Assembly: GCF_013364195.1 (NCBI RefSeq)
Contig: NZ_CP054918.1
Span: forward strand, 5,569,001 to 5,633,000
DNA length: 64,000 nucleotides
Direction: 5' to 3'
From: Streptomyces sp. NA04227
GTDB taxonomy: Bacteria; Actinomycetota; Actinomycetes; Streptomycetales; Streptomycetaceae
In this document: positions 51,201-58,796 of the stretch, one piece after another
Numbering within the stretch: position 1 is the stretch's first letter
Layout of the letters: each line of letters begins with the position of its first letter
Made by a program: the position numbers and the translations under genes
Notes under the pieces: generated by a model
Databases searched by the model: none
Seen by the model: only the letters and a program-made list of their open reading frames with translations
Told to the model about the DNA's origin: nothing

Positions 51201-52763
51201 GTGGGACGTCACAGGCGCCGCGGACCGGCGGCCAACAACGACACAGGATCCGTACCCGTCGTACCCGGCGCGAACGCCGGCCCCCAGAGTCCCGGCGCCT
51301 CCACACCCCAGAGCCGCGGCCGCCGCCCCGGCGCCCCCGCTCCCACCCCACCGCCCCAGGGCACCCCCCGCCCGGCCATGCCGCCGCAGGGCACGCCCGC
51401 GCACGGAGTGCCGCGCCCGTACTTCGACGGCACCCCGGCGCACGGAATGCCGCGCCCGAACCTCGACGGCACGCCCGCGCACGGCACCCCGCGCCCCACT
51501 CCGCCCCAAGGCACCCCCGCGCACGGCATCCCGCGCCCCGGCTTCGACGGCACGCCGCCGTACGGCACGCCGGCGCACGGCACCCCGGGCGTGCGGGGCG
51601 GTCATCCCGAGCAGCGTGAAGCCGGGGGTGGCTGGGGCCTCGTGGGGGGTAGGAATACTTCGTCCGTACCGGCGCAGGCGACCGTCACCGGTCGCGGGGC
51701 CGGTTTCATATCCGCGCCTCGTCCCGGCGGCCCGCGTCAGGATTACCTCGACGCGTTCGACGACGAGTCCGTGTTCAACCCGCCCCAGCGGGTCCCCGCC
51801 TCGTCAGCCACCGGGTCGTCCCCCGATTCCACCGACCCCTCGACCCCGGCAGTTGAACCGGAGGACGAAGACGTGGCACTCGACACCCGGACGAAGCCCG
51901 CAGCCAAGGGCCCGGCCGACGAGGAGCACCCGCCCCGCCGTGCGCGAAAACGCGGCCGCGGTCGCGCCATGGCAGGCATCGCCGCCGCGGCGGTGACGAC
52001 CGTACTCGCCGTCGTCGTCGTCACGGAGATCACCGGCCGCCAGAGCGACTCGCATGCGCAGGAGAGCCCAGGGGGTGAGCGCGACAAGCAGGACGACGCC
52101 TCCCGTTCCGATCACCGCCCCACCCCGGCCGACAGCAAGCCGCAGCAGGATCCGAAGCCGCTCTCGTACGAGGAGAAGATGGCGAAGATCTTTCCGCTGG
52201 ACGCCGATCTGAACGGGTCCGGGGAGTTCGACGCGGTGCCCGGATTCGAGAAGGCGCCGGGCAAGGGCCAGCTGGTCCGCTACCGGGTGGACGTCGAGAA
52301 GGGCCTCGGCCTGGACGCCGGGCTGTTCGCCACCGCCATCCAGAAAACCCTGAACGACGACCGCAGTTGGGCCCACAACGGGGGCCGCACCTTCGAGCGG
52401 GTCTCCTCCGGCGAGGCCAAGTTCGTGATCACCCTGGCGAGTCCGGGCACGACCGCCGACTGGTGCGCCAAATCCGGCCTCGACACCACCCAGGACAACG
52501 TCTCCTGCGACTCGGCGGCCACCGACCGCGTCATGATCAACGCCTTCAGGTGGGCCCAGGGTGCCGAGACCTTCGGCGACAAACTGATCTACCCCTACCG
52601 GCAGATGCTGATCAACCACGAGGTCGGACACCGGCTCGGCTTCAACCATGTGACCTGCAGCCGGGACGGCGCACTGGCCCCGGTCATGCAGCAGCAGACC
52701 AAGTTCCTCAGCTACCAGGGGATCACCTGCAAGCCCAACCCCTGGGTGTACCCGAACAGTTGA
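51201..52763 (+). CDS. DUF3152 membrane-anchored protein with a metzincin-type zinc motif
   Basis: 520 aa. A disordered N-terminus of ~245 residues contains repeated GTPAHGxPRPxxD; one membrane helix (MAGIAAAAVTTVLAVVVVTEITG) precedes the outside DUF3152 domain. That domain carries HEVGHRLGFNH (His473, Glu474, His477, His483), the HExxHxxGxxH zincin consensus, and paired Cys (WCAKSG...NVSCDSA, VTCSRD, ITCKPN). I infer a secreted-domain zinc peptidase. GTG 51201 follows a weak ribosome site. The homologue lies in the same block as DUF3107/TetR in mycobacteria. Confidence 0.87.
   Translation: MGRHRRRGPAANNDTGSVPVVPGANAGPQSPGASTPQSRGRRPGAPAPTPPPQGTPRPAMPPQGTPAHGVPRPYFDGTPAHGMPRPNLDGTPAHGTPRPTPPQGTPAHGIPRPGFDGTPPYGTPAHGTPGVRGGHPEQREAGGGWGLVGGRNTSSVPAQATVTGRGAGFISAPRPGGPRQDYLDAFDDESVFNPPQRVPASSATGSSPDSTDPSTPAVEPEDEDVALDTRTKPAAKGPADEEHPPRRARKRGRGRAMAGIAAAAVTTVLAVVVVTEITGRQSDSHAQESPGGERDKQDDASRSDHRPTPADSKPQQDPKPLSYEEKMAKIFPLDADLNGSGEFDAVPGFEKAPGKGQLVRYRVDVEKGLGLDAGLFATAIQKTLNDDRSWAHNGGRTFERVSSGEAKFVITLASPGTTADWCAKSGLDTTQDNVSCDSAATDRVMINAFRWAQGAETFGDKLIYPYRQMLINHEVGHRLGFNHVTCSRDGALAPVMQQQTKFLSYQGITCKPNPWVYPNS
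51390..51593 (+). repeat. GTPAHG protein repeat in the DUF3152 gene
   Basis: Four to five copies of a 13-14-codon unit encoding GTPAHGxPRPxxD, ending with GTPPYGTPAHGTPG. The same GTPAHGT words form the htrA repeat (24081-24240). Confidence 0.88.
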
Positions 52764-52818
52764 GGCCAAGGCCCGAGCGGGCACGCCGTCGCCGCAGTGG
52801 CGCCCGCTCGGGGCCGCG

Positions 52819-52847
52819 TTGACATCTGGCGCGAACTCGACGATATT
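52819..52847 (+). promoter_or_regulatory. Strong leaderless promoter of the Cys leader peptide
   Basis: TTGACA (52819-52824), 17-bp spacer, GATATT (52842-52847). The peptide's ATG starts 7 nt after the -10, so the transcript should begin with the start codon. This is the best -35/-10 pair in the window. Confidence 0.75.
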
Positions 52848-52854
52848 TCTGGGC

Positions 52855-52950
52855 ATGTCGTCCCGCCGCGCACCCGTGAGCCGCGCCGCCCTTGAGCTGG
52901 CGCTCTTCGGCGTGACCGCGCTCTGCGTGGCCGACATTCACTGTCGCTGA
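52855..52950 (+). CDS. Cys-containing leader peptide, 31 aa
   Basis: MSSRRAPVSRAALELALF... ending in ALCVADIHCR and TGA. The Cys codons (TGC, TGT) sit near the end, the last one two codons before the stop. It has the format of the short Cys-rich leader peptides of actinobacteria that regulate sulfur genes by ribosome pausing at Cys codons. It is too short for a fold and lies on its own promoter. The next gene in the same direction is a peptide importer, 304 bp away. Assignment as a regulatory leader rather than a functional protein is inference. Confidence 0.7.
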   Translation: MSSRRAPVSRAALELALFGVTALCVADIHCR

Positions 52951-53102
52951 CACCCGCCTCGGCGCGTACGTCAGCTCTCGCCCCCACCGCCTCCTTCCGG
53001 ACCATCTCGCACCGCCCTCGCCCTTCGTCGGCGACGCCCGCGGACGTGTCCGGGCCTGCCGCGGTGGCGGCCCCTCCCAGATGGTGACCACGGCCACCGG
53101 CC

Positions 53103-53151
53103 TGTGTCGGTGGACCCCGATGTCGACCGACACAAGCCGATATGTGTCGGT
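53103..53151 (+). promoter_or_regulatory. Three-arm switch: mutually exclusive hairpins before the importer
   Basis: Arm A TGTGTCGGT (53103-53111), arm B ACCGACACA (53126-53134), arm C TGTGTCGGT (53143-53151). B pairs perfectly with A (14-nt loop) or with C (8-nt loop), not both. It lies between the leader peptide (ends 52950) and the binding protein (53255). It could be an attenuator or, in DNA form, a tandem operator. The rest of 52951-53254 has no gene. Confidence 0.65.
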
Positions 53152-53254
53152 AACCACGGTCAACTGACGTGCCCCGGGCGGAAGTTCGCGTGTTTTCTCC
53201 CGCTGTTCTTCCCGCCGGTCCCGTTGACCGGTTTCCCTGAGAGGTCGCCTTCAG

Positions 53255-54973
53255 ATGCGTCATACGTCCGTCATAGCCCGCCGCGTGGCAGCGGCATCCG
53301 TCAGCCTGGTCCTGGCCTCGGGCGCTGCCGCCTGCGGGCCCGAGGACAGCGGCGAGGGCGGCTCCGGCGACGACGCCGCGCCGGCCAAGGGCGGCACCCT
53401 GACCGTCCTCAACTCCGGCCCGCAGGAGGACTTCGACCCCGCGCGGCTCTACACCTCCGGCGGCGGCAACGTCCCCTCGCTGGTCTTCCGTACGCTGACC
53501 ACCCGCAACCGCGAGAACGGCGCCGCCGGGGCGAAGGTCGTCCCCGACCTCGCCACCGACATCGGGCGCCCGAGCAAGAACGCGACCGTGTGGACGTACA
53601 CGCTGAAGAAGGGCCTGAAGTACGAGGACGGGACGCCGATCACCTCGGCCGATGTCAAGTACGGGATCGAGCGTTCCTTCGCGGCCGAACTCTCCGGCGG
53701 CGCACCGTACTTGAGGGACTGGCTGATCGGCGGCGCCGACTACCAGGGGCCGTACAAGGACAAGAAGGGGCTCGACTCGATCGAGACGCCGGACGAGCGG
53801 ACCCTGGTCTTCCGGCTCAACAAGCCCGAGGGGGAGTTCCCCTATCTGGCCACCCAGACCCAGTTCGCGCCGGTGCCCAAGGCCAAGGACAAGGGCACCA
53901 AGTACGAGGAGCACCCCGTCTCCTCGGGGCCGTACAAGGTGGTGAAGAACGAGGGGGACGGCGAGCGTCTGATCCTGGAGCGCAATGAGCACTGGTCGGC
54001 GAAGACGGACGCGGAGCGCAAGGCGTACCCGGACCGGATCGACGTGCGTTCCGGGCTCGACGCCTCCGTCATCAACCAGCGGCTGTCCGCCTCTTCGGGC
54101 GCCGACGCTGCCGCGGTGACCACCGACACCAACCTCGGCCCGGCCGAACTGGCCAAGGTCACCGGTGACAAGCAGCTCGCCGCGCGGGTGGGCACCGGCC
54201 ACTTCGGCTACACCAACTACATCGCCTTCAACCCGAAGGTGAAGCCCTTCGACAATCCGAAGGTGCGCCAGGCCATCTCCTATGCGGTGGACCGGAGTTC
54301 GGTGATCAACGCCGCGGGCGGCTCCTCGCTCGCCGAGCCCGCCACCACCTATCTGCCCGCGCAGAAGTCCTTCGGACACACGCCCTACGACCACTTCCCC
54401 GCGGGCAAGTCGGGTGACCCGGAGAAGGCCAAGTCCCTGCTGAAGGAGGCGGGTTACCAGGACGGGCTGACCGTCACGCTCACCCACTCCACCGCCAGCG
54501 ACTTCGAGACCAGTCCGGAGATCGCCACCGCGCTCCAGGACTCGCTGAAGAAGGCGGGAATCACCGTGAAACTCAAGGGGCTTGAGGAGAACGACTACAG
54601 CGACACCGTGCACGACGCGAAGAAGGAGCCCGGGTTCTTCCTCGCCCACTGGGGAGCGGACTGGCCCTCCGGCGGGCCCTTCCTGGCCCCGATCTTCGAC
54701 GGACGACAGATCGTGAAGGACGGTGCCAACTTCAACTCCGCGTTCCTGAACGACCCTTCGGTCAACAAGGAGATCGACGAGATCAACAAGCTGACCGACC
54801 TGGACGCGGCCGCCGAGCGCTGGGGCGCCCTGGACAAGAAGATCGGTGCACAGGCCCTGACGGTGCCGCTGTTCCACCCGGTCTACAAGCGCCTGTACGG
54901 CAAGGACGTCGAGAACGTGGTCATCAGCGACTGGACCGGCGTGCTCGACATCTCGCAGGTGTCGGTCAAGTAA
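53255..54973 (+). CDS. Peptide-type ABC importer substrate-binding lipoprotein (family 5)
   Basis: 572 aa. A basic N-terminus and hydrophobic core end in the lipobox SGAAACG, so the mature protein is anchored at Cys outside. Family-5 hallmarks include LTVLNSGPQEDFDPARLYT, GLKYEDGTPITSADVKYGIERSF, AFNPKVKPFDNPKVRQAISYAVDRSSV. ATG 53255 follows GAGAGG. It delivers peptides or related solutes to the permeases that follow. The Cys leader peptide suggests a sulfur-containing ligand, but the binding site cannot be read. Confidence 0.93.
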   Translation: MRHTSVIARRVAAASVSLVLASGAAACGPEDSGEGGSGDDAAPAKGGTLTVLNSGPQEDFDPARLYTSGGGNVPSLVFRTLTTRNRENGAAGAKVVPDLATDIGRPSKNATVWTYTLKKGLKYEDGTPITSADVKYGIERSFAAELSGGAPYLRDWLIGGADYQGPYKDKKGLDSIETPDERTLVFRLNKPEGEFPYLATQTQFAPVPKAKDKGTKYEEHPVSSGPYKVVKNEGDGERLILERNEHWSAKTDAERKAYPDRIDVRSGLDASVINQRLSASSGADAAAVTTDTNLGPAELAKVTGDKQLAARVGTGHFGYTNYIAFNPKVKPFDNPKVRQAISYAVDRSSVINAAGGSSLAEPATTYLPAQKSFGHTPYDHFPAGKSGDPEKAKSLLKEAGYQDGLTVTLTHSTASDFETSPEIATALQDSLKKAGITVKLKGLEENDYSDTVHDAKKEPGFFLAHWGADWPSGGPFLAPIFDGRQIVKDGANFNSAFLNDPSVNKEIDEINKLTDLDAAAERWGALDKKIGAQALTVPLFHPVYKRLYGKDVENVVISDWTGVLDISQVSVK

Positions 54974-54975
54974 TC

Positions 54976-55983
54976 ATGAGCGAGGCCCAGTTGGCCTCCC
55001 GGGCGAGGACGGGCGCGGCCGATGCGGCGCCCGTCCCGGCCTCGGGGGCGAGAATGTTCTGGCGGCGGCTGCGTGCGCAGCGGGCCGCCCTCGCCGCCGC
55101 CGTGCTCGCGGCGGTGCTGCTGCTCGTGGCGCTCACCGCGCCGCTGCTCGTCCGCCTCGAAGGGCAGGACACCACCACGTACCACACGGAGTTGGTCGAC
55201 TCGGCGCGCGGCGGGGTGCCCCTCGGCGCCTTCGGCGGTATCAGTGGCGAGCACTGGCTCGGCGTCGAACCGCAGACCGGCCGCGATCTGTTCGCGCGGC
55301 TGGTGCAGGGCGCCCAGGTCTCCCTCGGTGTCGCCCTCGCCGCCACCTTGATCCAGGTCGCCATCGGGGTGAGCGTGGGCCTTGCCGCCGGGCTCGGCAG
55401 CCGGTGGCTGGACGCGGTGCTCGACCGGCTCACCGAGGTCGTGATCGCCCTGCCGCTGATCGTGATGGCGCTGGCCCTGCTCGCCGTCGTCCCCGACGAC
55501 TTCCCGCGCCCGGTCCTGGTCGCGCTGGTCATCGGGCTCGTCGCCTGGGGCACCCTGGCGAAGATCGTGCGCGCCCACACCGTGACCCTGAAACAGCTCG
55601 ACTACGTCGCCGCCGCGCGCCTCAGCGGCTGGAGCACCTGGCGGATCGCACGCCGGGAGATCCTGCCGGGCCTCGCGGCGCCGGTGATCACGTACTCCGC
55701 GCTGCTCTTCCCGGCGAACGTCAGCACCGAGTCGGCGCTGTCCTTCCTCGGCGTCGGCGTGCGGCCGCCCACCCCGTCCTGGGGACAGATGCTGTCGGCG
55801 GCCGACGTCTGGTACCAGGCTGCGCCGCAGTACCTGCTGCTGCCCGCCGGGCTGCTCTTCCTCACGGTGCTCTGCCTGACCGTGCTCGGCGACGGTGTCC
55901 GTACCGCGCTCGACCCGCGCTCCGCCGCGCGCCTGCGTGTCGGCACCCGGGCGGGCCGGGCCGCCAAGGACGGTGCGGCATGA
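54976..55983 (+). CDS. ABC importer permease (DppC type)
   Basis: 335 aa with about six membrane helices and the BPD_transp_1 EAA loop (AAARLSGWSTWRIARREILPGLAAPVI). The N-terminal 35 residues are cytoplasmic, Ala-rich. ATG 54976 is 2 bp after the binding-protein stop. Unusually, this C-type subunit precedes the B-type one. Its stop overlaps the next start by 4 bp. Confidence 0.93.
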   Translation: MSEAQLASRARTGAADAAPVPASGARMFWRRLRAQRAALAAAVLAAVLLLVALTAPLLVRLEGQDTTTYHTELVDSARGGVPLGAFGGISGEHWLGVEPQTGRDLFARLVQGAQVSLGVALAATLIQVAIGVSVGLAAGLGSRWLDAVLDRLTEVVIALPLIVMALALLAVVPDDFPRPVLVALVIGLVAWGTLAKIVRAHTVTLKQLDYVAAARLSGWSTWRIARREILPGLAAPVITYSALLFPANVSTESALSFLGVGVRPPTPSWGQMLSAADVWYQAAPQYLLLPAGLLFLTVLCLTVLGDGVRTALDPRSAARLRVGTRAGRAAKDGAA

Positions 55984-56969
55984 CGCACTTCGTCCTGCGG
56001 CGGCTCGCCGGACTGCTGATCACGCTGCTCGCCCTCTCCGTCCTGATCTACCTGATCTTCTACGTGGCACCCGGCGATGTCGCCCAGCGCACCTGCGGGA
56101 TGCGCTGCTCGCCCGTCCAGGTGGAGCAGGTCGCCGCCCAACTCCATCTGAACGATCCGCTCTACGTGCGGTACGGGCGCTTCCTCGAAGGCATCCTGGT
56201 CGGAGCGGACTACTCGACCGGCACCTCCGTACTGCACTGCGAGGCTCCCTGCCTCGGCCTGTCGTACCAGAGCGACCAGGAGGTCACCCGGCTGCTGCTC
56301 GACCGGGTGCCGGTCAGCGCCTCGCTCGCGTTCGGCGCCATGGTGCTGTGGCTGCTCATCGGGGTCGGTACCGGAGTGCTCTCGGTGTGGCGGCGGGGCG
56401 GGGCCACCGAACGGCTGCTGACCGGGCTCACTCTCGCGGGCGTGGCAACTCCCGTGTTCGTCCTGGGACTTGTGCTGATGATCCTGATCTGCGGGCAGGC
56501 GGAACTGCTGCCGTTCCCGCAGTACGTGCACTTCGGCGAGGACCCCGAACAGTGGGCCTGGAACCTGCTGCTGCCCTGGACGACGCTGGCGCTCGCCGAG
56601 TCCGCCACCTTCGCCCGGATGACCCGCGCCTCGATGCTGGAGACGCTGGCCGAGGACCATGTGCGCACCTTCCGCGCCTACGGGGTCCCCGAACGCGCGA
56701 TCGTCGGCAAACACGCGCTGCGCGGGGCGCTCGCGCCGCTCATCGCCCTGAACGCGAACCACATCGGCGCGCTGATCGGCGGCGCGATCCTGACCGAGTC
56801 GCTGTTCGGCATCCCGGGCATGGGCCGTGAACTCGTCCACGCCGTCAAGGTGGTCGACCTGCCGGTGGTGGTCGGAATGATGATCGCCGTCGGCTTCGCC
56901 GTGGTGGTCGCCAACGCCGTCGCGGACGTGCTGTACGCGGTGGCCGACCGACGGGTGGTGCTGTCATGA
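55980..56969 (+). CDS. ABC importer permease (DppB type) with Cys-rich outer loop
   Basis: 329 aa. The B-type hallmarks are LLITLLALSVLIYLIFYVAPGDVA at the start and the EAA loop MLETLAEDHVRTFRAYGVPERAIVGKHALRGALAPLI. The first outer loop carries two Cys pairs (RTCGMRCSP and HCEAPCLGLSY), likely disulfides. ATG 55980 overlaps the previous stop (ATGA), and its end overlaps the fused ATPase. It forms the channel together with the DppC-type subunit. Confidence 0.93.
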   Translation: MTHFVLRRLAGLLITLLALSVLIYLIFYVAPGDVAQRTCGMRCSPVQVEQVAAQLHLNDPLYVRYGRFLEGILVGADYSTGTSVLHCEAPCLGLSYQSDQEVTRLLLDRVPVSASLAFGAMVLWLLIGVGTGVLSVWRRGGATERLLTGLTLAGVATPVFVLGLVLMILICGQAELLPFPQYVHFGEDPEQWAWNLLLPWTTLALAESATFARMTRASMLETLAEDHVRTFRAYGVPERAIVGKHALRGALAPLIALNANHIGALIGGAILTESLFGIPGMGRELVHAVKVVDLPVVVGMMIAVGFAVVVANAVADVLYAVADRRVVLS

Positions 56970-58618
56970 GTCTGGTCGAGGTCAGCGAACTCACCGTCGA
57001 CTTCGGTGAGTTGAGGGCCGTGGACGGGATCTCGCTGCGACTCGAAGAGGGCGGTGCGCTGGCACTGGTGGGCGAGTCGGGCTCCGGCAAGAGCACCGTG
57101 GCCGCCGCCCTGCTCGGACTGCACCACGGCACCGGGGCCCGGCTCGGCGGCACCGTGCGGGTGGACGGGATCGACGTACAGGCAGCGGACGAAGGGGAGT
57201 TGAGGGCACTGCGCGGGGCGCGGGCGGCGATGGTCTTCCAGGACCCGCTCTCCGCGCTCGACCCGTACTACTCGGTGGGCGTGCAGATCGCGGAGGTGTA
57301 CCGGGTGCACCGCAGGGTGAGCCGCAGGGCGGCGCGGGCCCGGGCGGTGGAAGTGCTCGACCGGGTCGGCATCCCGGATGCCGCGCGGCGGGTGCGTGCC
57401 AGGCCGCACGAGTTCTCCGGCGGCATGCGCCAGCGCGCCCTGATCGCCATGGCCCTGGCCTGCGAGCCGCGCCTGCTCGTCGCCGACGAACCGACCACCG
57501 CCCTCGACGTGACCGTGCAGGCCCAAATCCTGGATCTCCTGCACGAGTTGCGTACGGAGACCGGGCTCGGACTGCTCCTGGTCACGCACGACGTGGGCGT
57601 CGCGGCACAGAGCGTGGACGAGGTCCTGGTGATGCGGGACGGGCGGGCCGTGGAACGGGGCGAGCTCCGGCAGGTCCTCCCGGAACCACGGGAGGAGTAC
57701 ACCCGTGAACTGCTGGGCGCGGTACCGGCCTTGGACGGGCCACGACAGCGGCCCGTCAATCAGGACGCACCGCCGGTGCTCGAACTGACCGGTCTGCGCA
57801 AGGAGTTCGGCCGTGGCCGACGGAGCTTCGCGGCGGTGGACGGCGTCTCGCTGACCCTGCGGCGCGGCCGGACGCTCGGCGTGGTCGGCGAGAGCGGCAG
57901 TGGCAAGACCACTCTGGGCCGGATGATCGTCGGCCTGCTCGAACCCACCGAGGGCCAAGTCCGGCTGCGTGCGGGGGAGTCGGGCGAGCGGCCGCGCGTG
58001 CAGATGGTCTTCCAGGACCCCGTCTCCTCGCTCAACCCGCGCCGCAGCATCGGCGAGTCCATCGCCGACCCGCTACGGGCGCGCGGCGCGCGCGACGAGT
58101 CGCACATCCGGGCCCGGGTCGGCGAGTTGCTCGACCGGGTCGGTCTGGAAGCGGCCCACTACGACCGCTATCCGCACGAGTTCAGTGGCGGTCAGCGCCA
58201 GCGCGTCGGCATCGCCCGGGCGCTCGCCGCCGAGCCGCAGATCATCGTCTGCGACGAGCCCGTCTCCGCGCTGGATGTCACCACCCAGGCCCAGGTGACC
58301 GCGCTGCTCGGCGACCTTCAGCGCGAACTCGGCCTCGCCCTGGTCTTCGTGGCCCACGACCTGGCGGTGGTGCGGCAGGTCAGCGACGAGGTGGCGGTGA
58401 TGCGCGGCGGCACGGTCGTCGAGTACGGGCCCGTGGAGCAGGTGTACTCGGCCCCCGCCGAGCCGTACACCAAGGAACTGCTCGCCGCCGTGCCCGTACT
58501 CGACCCGGAAGCGGCCGCCGAACGCCGCCGGGTCCTGTCCCGGCACCGGGACAGGAAGAGTGCCGGGCCGAACACCGACGGATCCGCGAGGAGTTGGCCT
58601 TCGCCTGACTCTGCGTGA
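56966..58618 (+). CDS. Fused double ATPase of the importer (DppD-DppF)
   Basis: 550 aa with two complete nucleotide-binding domains. Domain 1: Walker A GESGSGKST (residues 36-44), FSGGMRQRA, Walker [13 protein letters not shown]. Domain 2: Walker A GESGSGKTT (about 307), [21 protein letters not shown]. Between them the first domain's C-terminus is short (no oligopeptide Cys extension). ATG 56966 overlaps the permease stop. A single polypeptide replaces the separate DppD and DppF of 1-2000. It energises the binding-protein-dependent importer. A 17-bp-stem terminator follows. Confidence 0.94.
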   Translation: MSLVEVSELTVDFGELRAVDGISLRLEEGGALALVGESGSGKSTVAAALLGLHHGTGARLGGTVRVDGIDVQAADEGELRALRGARAAMVFQDPLSALDPYYSVGVQIAEVYRVHRRVSRRAARARAVEVLDRVGIPDAARRVRARPHEFSGGMRQRALIAMALACEPRLLVADEPTTALDVTVQAQILDLLHELRTETGLGLLLVTHDVGVAAQSVDEVLVMRDGRAVERGELRQVLPEPREEYTRELLGAVPALDGPRQRPVNQDAPPVLELTGLRKEFGRGRRSFAAVDGVSLTLRRGRTLGVVGESGSGKTTLGRMIVGLLEPTEGQVRLRAGESGERPRVQMVFQDPVSSLNPRRSIGESIADPLRARGARDESHIRARVGELLDRVGLEAAHYDRYPHEFSGGQRQRVGIARALAAEPQIIVCDEPVSALDVTTQAQVTALLGDLQRELGLALVFVAHDLAVVRQVSDEVAVMRGGTVVEYGPVEQVYSAPAEPYTKELLAAVPVLDPEAAAERRRVLSRHRDRKSAGPNTDGSARSWPSPDSA

Positions 58619-58682
58619 CGCGGACGGTCGCAGTCGCGACCCAACGTCACGGCGCGGGGAAAGTTACGCGTCTTCACCCCTT

Positions 58683-58720
58683 CTGATGGCGCGACGGACG
58701 GTTGTCCGTCGCGCCATCAG
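58683..58720 (+). terminator. Terminator of the importer operon
   Basis: Perfect 17-bp stem CTGATGGCGCGACGGAC / GTCCGTCGCGCCATCAG with a GGTT loop. Confidence 0.9.
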
Positions 58721-58796
58721 CTTGTCCGCATACGTTCTTTGCCCTGCGAGCCGTTGGTCAAGACGGCTCACCCGGACGGAGATCGGGGGTGTAAGC

